64,000 nt of DNA from Candidatus Muproteobacteria bacterium. Lineage in GTDB: Bacteria > Pseudomonadota > Gammaproteobacteria > Acidiferrobacterales > Sulfurifustaceae. This document shows positions 18,194 through 27,145 of the stretch, piece after piece (position 1 is the stretch's first letter; each line of letters starts with the position of its first letter). The translations under genes were made by a program, and so were the position numbers. The notes under the pieces were generated by a model, which did no database searches, was not told where the DNA came from, and worked only from the letters and a program-made list of their open reading frames with translations. The stretch lies in the NCBI GenBank assembly GCA_027449605.1, contig DAIDLH010000062.1:1-64000 (forward strand). Reading direction: 5' to 3'.

Positions 18194-19777
18194 TCACTCT
18201 GGTATATATGTTGCCAGTTGAGGCGCGACCAGTTTGGCGAACGAGGCCAGCCGCTCGTCTGCTTCGACGATGTCATGCCCCGGCTCGACAGGTGTCACGA
18301 AACGCACCAGGGCGCCATCCGTGCGATTCTTTTTCAATGCATCCCAGAACAAATACCACTTGACCAGATATTCGCTGGTTACGACACGCCCGCGCTGTTG
18401 AAACCAATAATAAACCAGTTGCCTGTTATCGCCCCGCGCGATCACCAGCCGATTGACTCTTAAAGGCACTCCGTCGACCGTGACCCCCTTCACATCGCGC
18501 TGGGTCAGGCTGGATATTTCCCAGCCGCCACCGGGTATGCACGCGCGCGGTGAGTGAGGGACTTTATCCGCGCGCTGCGACGCATAATAGCCGACATAAA
18601 GATTTACCAGGTGTCTGTCATTGTCGATAAAATCCGACATGATGTAGTCATCAAAATTCAGCGCGTCAACGTAGATCTGCTCCAATCTTTGCTGTTTTCC
18701 GTGCCATTCGCCAAGCGTCATGGGGAATTCAGAGAAATCCTTCCGCACGAGATGAGCTTCCGTGCGATGCGGCAAGCTGGCGGTAATGATCCCCGCCGCA
18801 ACCAGCATGACCGATGCCACAACAAAAGGCTTCGGGATCGACCGGTAATTCACGGCGGCGTCCTTCGGAGCAGGCGCGGGCCAATCCAGGCCAAACACCT
18901 CCTGCAACGGCCGTGTATCCTTGCTGAGTTTGGTGAGGAGCCACATTTCCGCGACCATGACTCCGGTGCTGGCCATGAAGATCACCCAGCCCTCGAAATA
19001 ATGGAGAAACCCTTCCGCCATGCCCTGGCCCCAGTGATCGACCAGTACGCCTATCATCCCGATGCGGAAACTGTTCATCAAAACCGTAATCGGAATGGTG
19101 GACAGGAATATTACGGCCCGTTTCCAGAAGGCGACTTTGAAGAAGTACGCGGCGATAAATCCCAATGTCATGAGCGGGAAAAGATAACGCAACCCGCTGC
19201 ATGCCTCGACGACCTGGAGCTTGTAAGTCCCCAAGTCAATGACATTGCCTTCCAGATACACACTGATGCCGAACAGCCTGATAACCGCCACCCCGATGCT
19301 CGACGACAGCAACTGGAGGTTTTCAGAAAGCCCCTGATAGATGAATCCCGGCAAGGGGATCATGAAAACGAGGAGCAACAACGGCACCCAGATTATTCGA
19401 AAGCCCTGAACGCCGGCGAACGCCAGCACCAGGCCGAAAATCACGACCAGCAGCGCGTACTGAATGATGATGTGTAGCGCGCTCAGCTCGCCCAGAAAAA
19501 AAAGAACGACGCCTACCGCAGCGATAACCAATCCCGACCAGGATCCGACAAATGGCGTGCTCTGCAACAGATTCTTTTTCTGCCATATAAGAAACAGCGT
19601 AATCGCGGGAATGAGGTAGGCGTATCCGTATTCGGGCGCCCCCCATTGCCGCAACAGGAACTTGATGCCGGCGTAAAAAATAAATGTGAGCAGGGCACCG
19701 AGGCCAAAGATGACAGCCCAGGTAAATGTAGGTAACTTCCACACGGAATTGACAGTATTTACTTTTGGAATTTCCAT
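18194..19777 (-). CDS. Exosortase fused to EpsI domain (XrtD/XrtA type)
   Basis: The 527-residue protein has an eight-helix exosortase domain at about 1-290 with the expected triad: Cys 193 in VVEACSGLRYL, Arg 238 in NSFRIG and His 259 in FLHYFEGW. An EpsI (DUF3485) domain follows at about 310-527, with the conserved Cys 413 in HSPRACIPGGGWE. Exosortases cut PEP-CTERM-type tails in the inner membrane and are thought to transfer the protein to another anchor. A fused EpsI and a nearby VPIPA-type substrate (9077-9889) favour the VPLPA-specific XrtD class, but the neighbouring prs and XrtA-type genes would also fit XrtA. The gene is preceded by a 387-base gap. Confidence 0.92.
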   Translation of the reverse strand: MEIPKVNTVNSVWKLPTFTWAVIFGLGALLTFIFYAGIKFLLRQWGAPEYGYAYLIPAITLFLIWQKKNLLQSTPFVGSWSGLVIAAVGVVLFFLGELSALHIIIQYALLVVIFGLVLAFAGVQGFRIIWVPLLLLVFMIPLPGFIYQGLSENLQLLSSSIGVAVIRLFGISVYLEGNVIDLGTYKLQVVEACSGLRYLFPLMTLGFIAAYFFKVAFWKRAVIFLSTIPITVLMNSFRIGMIGVLVDHWGQGMAEGFLHYFEGWVIFMASTGVMVAEMWLLTKLSKDTRPLQEVFGLDWPAPAPKDAAVNYRSIPKPFVVASVMLVAAGIITASLPHRTEAHLVRKDFSEFPMTLGEWHGKQQRLEQIYVDALNFDDYIMSDFIDNDRHLVNLYVGYYASQRADKVPHSPRACIPGGGWEISSLTQRDVKGVTVDGVPLRVNRLVIARGDNRQLVYYWFQQRGRVVTSEYLVKWYLFWDALKKNRTDGALVRFVTPVEPGHDIVEADERLASFAKLVAPQLATYIPE

Positions 19778-20164
19778 AAATTGTTCTTTAACATAAAAGT
19801 AGTGCAGGGGCAGTTATATGAGCCACCATTTTTAAGACGAGATGGGGAAACTTGGGCAGAGTTTCTAAATAAAAAGGTGTTCGACAATCTCTACTAAAAT
19901 CACCTTATCAAAGCCGCCACAGCGCAATTAAATCACATTATCATATATATAAATGAGCATGAATGTAATATCAGTATTACGCTGAGTGAATGCAAAATCC
20001 CTTTGTTATCAACAATACACCAAGCGCCCACAAGACTGTCACCAGATAACGGTGCTGGCAAAACCACCCTAACCAGCAATTCTTGTCCAAGCCACTCTAG
20101 CTGGATGCGCGGTAGCAGTCGCGCCTAAAGCAAGTCATGTTGGTTCATGTCATAGACAATACGG
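19778..20164 (-). promoter_or_regulatory. AT-rich intergenic region upstream of the exosortase gene
   Basis: These 387 bases contain no convincing gene. They are clearly richer in A and T than the flanking genes and must carry the promoter for the exosortase gene on the minus strand. A near sigma-54 sequence on the minus strand (complement of about 20074-20089, TTGGACAAGAATTGCT) is one base short in the GG-to-GC spacing, so I do not call it. Confidence 0.35.
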
Positions 20165-21142
20165 TTAATGTCGCGGTGTCCGAATTTCCTCGTCGACATA
20201 CCTAAGAAACGATCTTAGGGATGAGTCAACCGATGAATCCTCAGTCACAGTCTTGGCTAGCATTTTCAGGCGTTCAAGCTTGGTCGTGGAAAATAACACA
20301 ACTCCTGAAGGGTTCGCCTGAAGGCAATATCGCAGAAGAAAAAAAGCGATCTCATCGGTTGGCATACCATCTTTTCCAGTCGCTTTACTCCAACGATCTG
20401 ATATGCGCGGGGCGATCTTGATCCGATCGACGACCTGCTTCAAGGCGTTAGAAAATGGACTGTAAGTAATAATTGCACGATTTGCATAGGGAGCCAGCTT
20501 ATCAATATCGCGCGTGATAGCATCGTTCGGAATCTGGACGATTGACGCCAACCCCGGCACGTTGCGACATATAGCGACAACGTCGTGGATCGGTCCGGAA
20601 ATACCGTATGCACGGATTTTCCCTTGCGATCTGGCATCGTTCAGAAACTCCATCACGTCACTATTAGTAACATCATCCAGCGTCGGCTCATGAAGCAAAA
20701 ATAAATCGACATAGTCCGTTCCAAGTTCACGGAGACTCGTTTCAAGACTACTGCGTGCTTTTGCCGCGTCGTACCGCCTGGGTGCAAGAAGAGTACCCGT
20801 ATGACGACGAGCGAGTATACGGAGAGCGGGAAACATAGCGATGAGACGTCTCGCCATGCCCTGAAGACGCGCGGTACTAGTGCCTTTGGGATTCAGGTCG
20901 ATCCCGAACTTGGTTGCCAACACCAATTTATCGCGTTTACCCCGAGCAAATTTTCCCAACTCCGCCTCAGCTAGGCCAAGGCCATACATTCTCGCGACGT
21001 CAAAGTGACAAACGCCTGCGTCATATGCTTCATTGAGTAACTGCTGACGGAGTCTGACAGATGAAACACGCATCAATTGTGCGCATCCAAAACCGAGGGC
21101 ACTTGTCGTAATGTCCGTACCGACTAGTTTAACTTTCTTCAT
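20165..21142 (-). CDS. Aldo/keto reductase
   Basis: The 325-residue TIM-barrel oxidoreductase carries the AKR tetrad: Asp and Tyr in FDVARMYG, Lys in LATKFGI and His in LFLLHEP. The opening LGFGCAQLM strand is also typical. Enzymes of this class reduce sugar or aldehyde carbonyls with NADPH. It lies in the exopolysaccharide locus directly before a GMC oxidoreductase gene (50-base gap), and the two may act in sequence on a sugar or lipid-linked intermediate. The substrate is unknown. Confidence 0.85.
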   Translation of the reverse strand: MKKVKLVGTDITTSALGFGCAQLMRVSSVRLRQQLLNEAYDAGVCHFDVARMYGLGLAEAELGKFARGKRDKLVLATKFGIDLNPKGTSTARLQGMARRLIAMFPALRILARRHTGTLLAPRRYDAAKARSSLETSLRELGTDYVDLFLLHEPTLDDVTNSDVMEFLNDARSQGKIRAYGISGPIHDVVAICRNVPGLASIVQIPNDAITRDIDKLAPYANRAIITYSPFSNALKQVVDRIKIAPRISDRWSKATGKDGMPTDEIAFFLLRYCLQANPSGVVLFSTTKLERLKMLAKTVTEDSSVDSSLRSFLRYVDEEIRTPRH

Positions 21143-21192
21143 TGCTCCTTCACTCCGTGCTGGTCCCGCCGTACTTGCTTCAGCCGTTTCGA

Positions 21193-22869
21193 TTATTTTT
21201 GCAAGACGACGCTTCTCAGATAATCAGCCAATCTCAAAGCGAACGCTACGATTGTAAATGTGGAATTGGCTTGTCCGGAAGTTACGAATACTGAGCTGCT
21301 CGCGATGAACAGATCATCAAAGCCATGGACGTTGCAATGCTTCCCGACGACACCGGAATCGGGATATTCTGACATTCGGGTCGTGCCAATTTGATGAAAC
21401 CCGTCAGCGGCCTGTTCCCACACGCTTGCTTGGAGATCACTCGCGATATACTCAAGGTATCCGCAACTGTGTTTCCTTAGATACTCGTCCCAGTACTGAT
21501 GCGCTCTGATAACGCCATCGATGTCACGCGCGGTATAGCGAAGATCGATTTTTAGCTTTCGCAGTCCAAGGACGTCGCAATCTTCCGCCAAGCTGACCCG
21601 GCTGTCCCGGTTGGGCATCTGCTCTCCGTGATAATGGAGGGGGTAGACGTTTGATTTACTGTACACGAAGAAACCGGGGATCTTGCGGCGGGAAATAAAG
21701 CGTCTGTATCCAAAGTTTGAAATGAAAAACAAGGTGCTTGGCATATCACGCAGCATGTTCACAACGTGAGGAAAAACAATCCTCCGCGAAAGACCTCCGC
21801 GAGCTGCCGCTCGTATTGCCTCAGACGCGAGAAACTTCCCCACCACTGGCGACGTCAGCATCAGGTATGCGAATGAAAGAACGCCACTGCCATGGGCGGG
21901 GTCATAGATGTCAGGATTCGCGAGCCATCCTACAATATTCGGCAACCGCTTCTCGTGATGAAACTCACGCGCAAATGAAAACCTCCTTCGTAGATAAATA
22001 CCCTTCGCATCGCGGTCAAATCCATAAATCGTTTGTTTTGGCGGCGTACCGAAACGGGCTTTGGCAATCCTCCCCGATATGTGCCCCATGTAGAATTTTC
22101 CAAGCAGACCACTATGATTTCCGATTCCTCCCACATGTTTCCGATCAGACGCCATGAGAAGACGAGTTGTTTCCAGACCGCCGCAGGCGAGTACATACGC
22201 CCTAGACTTGAGTCGTACCCTCTTGCGTCCTAGGGTTTTCGCGAGGATTCCAGTCACACGTCTTCCCGAATCGTCGCACTCAATTTCTGTGCACGTTAGG
22301 CCGTGGACCACCTTGATTCTTGTGCAAGAATTCAGCTCACGGAGATATTCTTGACCAAATTTTGTCGGCAGTGACCAACGTTCTAATCGTGACGTCAAGA
22401 TCTCGCCGTCAGGAAGTTGCGGAACGATAGACTTCTGCGTGACTTCTGGAATGTTCCTGATGTCGAATTCTGCGTCGCCGCAAAGGAACCAGTCGCAAGC
22501 TCGTTGGAAGTACTTCGCTATCTCCTGATAGCTAACCGGCCAAGATGAATCCGAAATATATGGCCGCTCATCGAAATCGAGCGGATCGTATGGTACGCAA
22601 CGCCCGCCCCATATTGTCGAAGTTCCCCCGATCTGCCGTCGCGTACATTGTGACATCGCAGCGTGCACACGCGGGTCAAAATACGGTGTATCGCCGAGAT
22701 ATTGTGAATGCCCTGAAAACCGGAGACCCCCGCTTTCAACCAGGATGACTTCATGGCCCGCGTTTGCCAGCTCAAGGGCGACGACTATTCCCGCGGGACC
22801 AGAACCAACAACTATCACGTCCCCCTGCATGAGGTGCTGATGCTCTAGGGATTCTGCGTCGATTAGCAT
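21193..22869 (-). CDS. GMC-family FAD-dependent oxidoreductase
   Basis: The 558-residue protein begins with an FAD-binding Rossmann motif (IVVGSGPAGIVVALELANAG, then Glu in ILVESGG). It ends with the GMC C-terminal domain: HQIGTTRMSEYPDSGVVG, FIASSSVFVTSGQANST and a final TIVAFALRLADYL helix. The family oxidises alcohols, including sugar alcohols and cyclic polyols. It shares an apparent operon with the aldo/keto reductase downstream. There is no obvious signal peptide. The substrate cannot be read from the sequence; in this setting modification of a polysaccharide building block is an inference. Confidence 0.87.
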   Translation of the reverse strand: MLIDAESLEHQHLMQGDVIVVGSGPAGIVVALELANAGHEVILVESGGLRFSGHSQYLGDTPYFDPRVHAAMSQCTRRQIGGTSTIWGGRCVPYDPLDFDERPYISDSSWPVSYQEIAKYFQRACDWFLCGDAEFDIRNIPEVTQKSIVPQLPDGEILTSRLERWSLPTKFGQEYLRELNSCTRIKVVHGLTCTEIECDDSGRRVTGILAKTLGRKRVRLKSRAYVLACGGLETTRLLMASDRKHVGGIGNHSGLLGKFYMGHISGRIAKARFGTPPKQTIYGFDRDAKGIYLRRRFSFAREFHHEKRLPNIVGWLANPDIYDPAHGSGVLSFAYLMLTSPVVGKFLASEAIRAAARGGLSRRIVFPHVVNMLRDMPSTLFFISNFGYRRFISRRKIPGFFVYSKSNVYPLHYHGEQMPNRDSRVSLAEDCDVLGLRKLKIDLRYTARDIDGVIRAHQYWDEYLRKHSCGYLEYIASDLQASVWEQAADGFHQIGTTRMSEYPDSGVVGKHCNVHGFDDLFIASSSVFVTSGQANSTFTIVAFALRLADYLRSVVLQK

Positions 22870-23036
22870 GTTATCTAAACACAGGGGGTGCTGTTTTTTT
22901 GAAACGTATCAGAGAATTAAAGGCAATGAATACACAATCTTGTTGCGGCCTTCCGGGCGATAAACTCGACTCTGCTTCGGCACGTCATTTAAATACCCTC
23001 CCAGATAAATCGATGCAGCGAAACATGCAACACCAA

Positions 23037-23915
23037 CTACTGACCAGATAGACTTTTCATAAATGCTCTCAGCTCCATCCACCACAACGCCCTATCGTCC
23101 CATTGCGCTGGTCCGACATCACTCCATCCTCCCCAGATGACAATACCATCAGCATATTGCTTGGCAATATTAAGCTGACGCTTCCAATAGTCAGGAGGAA
23201 TAAATTGATGTGACAACTGCTTGTTCTGCTCCGAGTATTGTGGCCATAAAAAAACGTAAATGGGCTTTCCGTAGCGACGAGCCTCTTTGATATTTTCGAT
23301 GGCAAACTTTTCCCACGAATCCTGATCGCGATGATAGGTATAGATATACGGAAATATCACATCCACCATTTCCGCCAATGGTCTCAACCTGTCATTCTCC
23401 GACTGCCACATCTTATAGTCGCGGCTATCTGCCCCTTTTCTGGAGTTCGCATAATCTGCGATAGGCATTATGCCGAAATAACCAATCTGTAAGTTAGGTG
23501 CCTCGTCTCGGAACCATCGCAGGACGGTGGAATATTTCTCAAGACTGGCCGCGACGACTCTGTCATTTCCGCGCAGAGGCCAGTGTTCGATGTCGAGCGC
23601 TACAAGATCGCCCTGTTTTTTTGCTTCACGTGCCAGTGATCGGACAGTTTTTTCGTCCGGCAAGCTGTCCTTTTTCGGGTTGTCGTTCCAATTCTCCCAG
23701 AACCTGGATACATACAGGATATTTATCGGCCTGATTCCGTAGACAGATAAATCCGGTTTCTTCTTGTAAAGAGTTCCATCATAAACAACAAATGAATCGG
23801 TGGCAGGCGATTTCTTTCCCAGGAGCCCAGCTACTGCCGCACTGTTGCGGTTGCCAAGCAGCACACCTGCCATCCATGTCAAGGATATTTTGATGATAAA
23901 TGTCCGACGTTGCAT
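23037..23915 (-). CDS. Tat-exported, hyaluronidase-like (TIM-barrel) putative glycosidase
   Basis: From the ATG at 23915 the product is 292 residues. It opens with MQRRTFIIKIS, which fits a twin-arginine signal, followed by a hydrophobic stretch. Inside, LVALDIEHWP resembles the catalytic D-x-E segment of GH56 hyaluronidases, and ADGIVIWGGWSD resembles their late WG strand; YGKPIYVFLWPQY also looks like a barrel strand. I regard it as a distant glycoside-hydrolase-like protein exported to the periplasm or cell surface. Its place inside the polysaccharide locus suggests trimming of the polymer. It is not a close match to any family I can name, so the function is an inference. Confidence 0.6.
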   Translation of the reverse strand: MQRRTFIIKISLTWMAGVLLGNRNSAAVAGLLGKKSPATDSFVVYDGTLYKKKPDLSVYGIRPINILYVSRFWENWNDNPKKDSLPDEKTVRSLAREAKKQGDLVALDIEHWPLRGNDRVVAASLEKYSTVLRWFRDEAPNLQIGYFGIMPIADYANSRKGADSRDYKMWQSENDRLRPLAEMVDVIFPYIYTYHRDQDSWEKFAIENIKEARRYGKPIYVFLWPQYSEQNKQLSHQFIPPDYWKRQLNIAKQYADGIVIWGGWSDVGPAQWDDRALWWMELRAFMKSLSGQ

Positions 23916-23932
23916 GATGGGCGCCTGTTGAA

Positions 23933-25132
23933 TTATAAAATCGACCGCCAGACATCGAGCGCACGACATTTGTCGAAGCGCTGCTCGAAAACTGCTCTTG
24001 CGTTCGCGCCGGCAATTTCCACTTGGCTCATGTCGGTCATCATGGAGTTAATATAACCAGCCGCTTTTTCAGCATCGCCGATATCCACGGTGATCCCGCA
24101 CCGATATTCTGCAAGGATCTTCGGAATTTCACCAACCGGATCGCCAAAATAAAGCGTGGACCTTCCTGCTGCGACAATACCATAAAATTTACTGGGCACA
24201 ATCAGACCTTCAAGGGCCGGCAACAGCGATATGACGTGGATATCCGGAACACTGAGGCTCTCGGCCAGGAATTCACGCGGCTGATATGGTTTGAAAACAA
24301 CATTTCTCAAACCGCGTTTCGCGCATTCGTTTTCGACCCATTGTCGCTGGGCGCCGTTGCCAATAAACAGAAATACGAGATCATTGCTGTCTTTCAGCAA
24401 GGCCGCAACATTGACGATTGTGTGAAACTCATGCGCACGCCCCATGTTTCCCGAGTAGCCAACCACGAATTTGTCGCGCAAGCCCCACTCTTCTCGCAGC
24501 CTGTTCTCGTCGCGCGGCACCGGCTTTATATCGTTTCCGTCGGCCCAATTGTGTATTACTTTGATCTGCTCAGGATTTATGCCTTGCGCAATAATACGCT
24601 CGGCCATCCGGTCCCCCAGAACCACATTGAACCTGGCGGAGCGGAGAGAAACATTGCGCAACCAGCGCAACACTGGCGCGAGCAGATTGATGCCTTTAAC
24701 GTCCAGCGCTACCGCAATCTCGGGAAACAAGTCCTGTATCCAATTAACAAGCGTGGCCTTGCGAAGCCTGGCTACCCCCGCCGCGATCACCGAAATCAAT
24801 GGCGGATCGGTCTTGGCTACCACTATGTCGCCTTTGCCGGTGACCGCGGCGAGGCGCCACGCAGCGCTGATGTAAAACGTCACATAATCGAAGGCGCGAC
24901 CCCATAGACGCCCGCGACCGAATCGCGATGTCCAGACGCGCGTAATGCTGACGCCATTCACGGATTCGGTTGCCGGCAATTCTGATGCGGGGTTGTCGTA
25001 CGCTTGCCGGCTTGCAATGACGTGCACATCCCTTCCTTCTCGCGCCAGCGCAAACGCCAGATCGGTCAAGAGCTGACTGGTCGCAGAGTGGTCGGGGTAA
25101 AAATACCGGTTAACGAAAATTATTTTTTCCAT
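23933..25132 (-). CDS. Glycosyltransferase family 4 (WbuB-like)
   Basis: The 399-residue GT-B enzyme starts with FVNRYFYPDHSATSQLLTDL, a typical WbuB/WcaI-type N-terminus, and contains a GT4 C-terminal domain (VVGYSGNMGRAHEF, FIGNGAQRQWVE). The usual EX7E region is represented by SLLPALEGLIVPSKFYG. It transfers a sugar to the growing lipid-linked repeat in the cytoplasm. The ATG at 25132 overlaps the stop of the preceding acetyltransferase (TGATG), so the two are translationally coupled; a GTG one codon earlier is also possible. Donor and linkage unknown. Confidence 0.88.
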   Translation of the reverse strand: MEKIIFVNRYFYPDHSATSQLLTDLAFALAREGRDVHVIASRQAYDNPASELPATESVNGVSITRVWTSRFGRGRLWGRAFDYVTFYISAAWRLAAVTGKGDIVVAKTDPPLISVIAAGVARLRKATLVNWIQDLFPEIAVALDVKGINLLAPVLRWLRNVSLRSARFNVVLGDRMAERIIAQGINPEQIKVIHNWADGNDIKPVPRDENRLREEWGLRDKFVVGYSGNMGRAHEFHTIVNVAALLKDSNDLVFLFIGNGAQRQWVENECAKRGLRNVVFKPYQPREFLAESLSVPDIHVISLLPALEGLIVPSKFYGIVAAGRSTLYFGDPVGEIPKILAEYRCGITVDIGDAEKAAGYINSMMTDMSQVEIAGANARAVFEQRFDKCRALDVWRSIL

Positions 25133-25689
25133 CACTTGCCACTGGCGATCACGCGCTCACGGACCAACTCGGCGGGATTTCCGCGATAGATGCCGTTTTC
25201 GCCGACGCTCTTTTGCAGCACGCTCCCGACCGCCAGCACCGATTGACGCCCGAGCCGCACGCCGGGACAAACGGTTGCGCGCGCGCCCACCCACGCGCCC
25301 TCCTCGATCACGATTTCTCCGACAATCAAACCGAATGATGGGTCTTTGTAGTCGTGATTGCCGGTCAGAAGGAGCGCCTCCTGCGACAGGCAGACATTCG
25401 ATTCCAGCCGGACCCAGGTAAGATTATCGATCCACACCCCTTCGCCTATCCAGACGTTATCGCCCACTACCAGATGCCAGGGATACTTGATGTTGACCCT
25501 GGGTTTTATTCGCACGCTCCGCCCCACGCGTGCACCGAACAGCCGCAACACCGCGCACTTCAAACCCGAGCCGGGAAACAACCAGGAATGGAACAATATG
25601 GCATTCACCACGTACCATATCACGCGCTTCAGGGTGCCCGCGCCGGGGTCATACCCGCGATTATCGTAATTGGCGAGATTGACCTTCAT
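25132..25689 (-). CDS. WcaF-like colanic-acid-type acetyltransferase
   Basis: The 185-residue protein has left-handed beta-helix hexapeptide repeats in its second half (IEEGAWVGARATVCPGVRLG, SVLAVGSVLQKSVGENG). It also has the WcaF-like N-terminal section with LFHSWLFPGSGLKCAVLRLF. Such enzymes O-acetylate a sugar of the exopolysaccharide repeat using acetyl-CoA. It is coupled to the GT4 gene downstream and follows the GT2 gene by 9 bases, so it is in the same operon. Confidence 0.88.
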   Translation of the reverse strand: MKVNLANYDNRGYDPGAGTLKRVIWYVVNAILFHSWLFPGSGLKCAVLRLFGARVGRSVRIKPRVNIKYPWHLVVGDNVWIGEGVWIDNLTWVRLESNVCLSQEALLLTGNHDYKDPSFGLIVGEIVIEEGAWVGARATVCPGVRLGRQSVLAVGSVLQKSVGENGIYRGNPAELVRERVIASGK

Positions 25690-25698
25690 GTCGCCCCG

Positions 25699-26559
25699 TT
25701 ATTTCTTTGCCTGACGCTGCTGCAACTCATATTCATACAGTTTTGCGTCCACAAGAAAGCGATACCAGAAACCCTGCAGGAAGTGAAAGATGAGGCCCTC
25801 CTTGCCGTCCAGGAACCCCAGGCGCAGGAAATAACGATAGATAAAATATAGAAACGGACGGACAAACAGCGGCACGCGGCCATAGACGTTGTCCTTGACC
25901 CATCTGCGTGAATGGGCCTGGTTCTGTGTAAGCGAGGCTGCCATCACACTGTCGTTGCCGCCGGGATTGCGTTTTCCCAGCACATCCAGCACTTCGCGGC
26001 TGGCATATTTGTTGTGCTTGTCGGTCCAGAATGTCAGGTCTTTGTTGTTGTAGTCGATGATGTCCTCATGGATTTTCATGGTTTCGCCCTTGCTGACGAT
26101 CATGTGTTCATCCATCCACAAGGCTTCGCAGCGTCCAATCCCTTTCCTGAACACGCGCAACAGCCAGGTGGGGTAATAGCCGCCGTGACGAATCCAGCGC
26201 CCCATGAAATACACGCGTCGCCGCACGTACACGCCGCTTATATTGGCGGGCGGCGACGCCAGGAATTCATGCAGCGCCTTCACCAATCCCTCGGTGATCT
26301 CTTCATCCGCGTCCATGCGCATGATCCATTCCGTCTTGAAATCGAAATGGCCCAGCCCCCAGTTAAGCTGATCGGCATAGGTGGTCCATTTGCGGGAGGC
26401 GACTTCGGCGCCATAGCTGCGAGCGATATCCACCGTTTTGTCATCACTGCTTGAATCCACGATATAGATACTTTTCGTGAGCGGCAGGATGGACTCCAGA
26501 CACTTCCGGATATTTTTTTCCTCGTTATGCGTGAGGATCAGGACTGAAAGCTTATCCAT
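25699..26559 (-). CDS. Glycosyltransferase family 2 (WaaE/KdtX-like)
   Basis: The 286-residue GT-A enzyme has LSVLILTHNEEKNIRKCLES at its start, the DXD-type MRMDADEEIT, and a tail with RPFLYFIYRYFLRLGFLDG and EGLIFHFLQGFWYRFLVDAK, as in the WaaE-like branch of GT2. It should add a sugar on the cytoplasmic face of the inner membrane. It is tightly packed with the neighbouring acetyltransferases and glycosyltransferases of the exopolysaccharide operon. Donor unknown. Confidence 0.88.
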   Translation of the reverse strand: MDKLSVLILTHNEEKNIRKCLESILPLTKSIYIVDSSSDDKTVDIARSYGAEVASRKWTTYADQLNWGLGHFDFKTEWIMRMDADEEITEGLVKALHEFLASPPANISGVYVRRRVYFMGRWIRHGGYYPTWLLRVFRKGIGRCEALWMDEHMIVSKGETMKIHEDIIDYNNKDLTFWTDKHNKYASREVLDVLGKRNPGGNDSVMAASLTQNQAHSRRWVKDNVYGRVPLFVRPFLYFIYRYFLRLGFLDGKEGLIFHFLQGFWYRFLVDAKLYEYELQQRQAKK

Positions 26560-26593
26560 CTGGATTCTTCCCGGGGTGGTCTATCGTTACTGC

Positions 26594-27145
26594 TCAGCCT
26601 GGCCCGCTTAACTCGCCGCCGTACTTGCTTGGTTCTCTCAGCATTTTTTCATGAATCGCAATACCGGCGGCATCAAAGCGGTAGCGAACTATCTTGGCGG
26701 GTACGCCGGCAACAATGGCGTACGGCGGAACATCCTTCGTGACCACCGCGCCGGCGCCGACAATTGCACCATTTCCTATGCGCAGACCACGCATAATGGT
26801 TGCTCCGTGCCCAATCAGTACGTCATGCCCGATCTCGGTCATGCGGGATTCCGGCCTGCCCGAAAAACGTATCGGCACCCCGGGGACATCGAAACGGTGA
26901 TCCGCGCCCGTGATGACCACATATGACGAAAGACTGGTGTAGTTACCGATATGGACGTGCGGCGCAATTTCCGAATAGGGTCCGATATAAACATAATCAC
27001 CTGCTTTAAACCCTGGCCTGTGAATTAATACTTTTTCCGCTACATGAAATCCCTTCCCTGCTACTGCACCTCGGTACCTGCTATGCATGAGCAGCCAAAT
27101 ACGGAATGACTTCAGGACTTTCTTGGCGAAGGATTTTAGCGACAT
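26594..27145 (-). CDS. Hexapeptide-repeat acyltransferase (CatB/WbbJ-like)
   Basis: The 183-residue protein is a left-handed beta-helix acetyltransferase with the usual strand signature (YIGPYSEIAPHVHIGNYTSL, DVLIGHGATIMRGLRIGNGA, VVTKDVPPYAIVAGVPAKIV) and an active-site-type His in VITGADHRF. It should O- or N-acetylate a sugar of the polysaccharide. Its start abuts the stop of the upstream GT4 gene with no gap. It is the second acetyltransferase in the operon, so the polymer is probably multiply acetylated. Confidence 0.88.
   Translation of the reverse strand: MSLKSFAKKVLKSFRIWLLMHSRYRGAVAGKGFHVAEKVLIHRPGFKAGDYVYIGPYSEIAPHVHIGNYTSLSSYVVITGADHRFDVPGVPIRFSGRPESRMTEIGHDVLIGHGATIMRGLRIGNGAIVGAGAVVTKDVPPYAIVAGVPAKIVRYRFDAAGIAIHEKMLREPSKYGGELSGPG

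Noticed and set aside
20074-20089. Sigma-54-like sequence on the minus strand upstream of the exosortase gene
   Set aside because: GG and GC are separated by nine bases rather than ten, and it lies about 300 bases from the gene, so it is not a reliable promoter.
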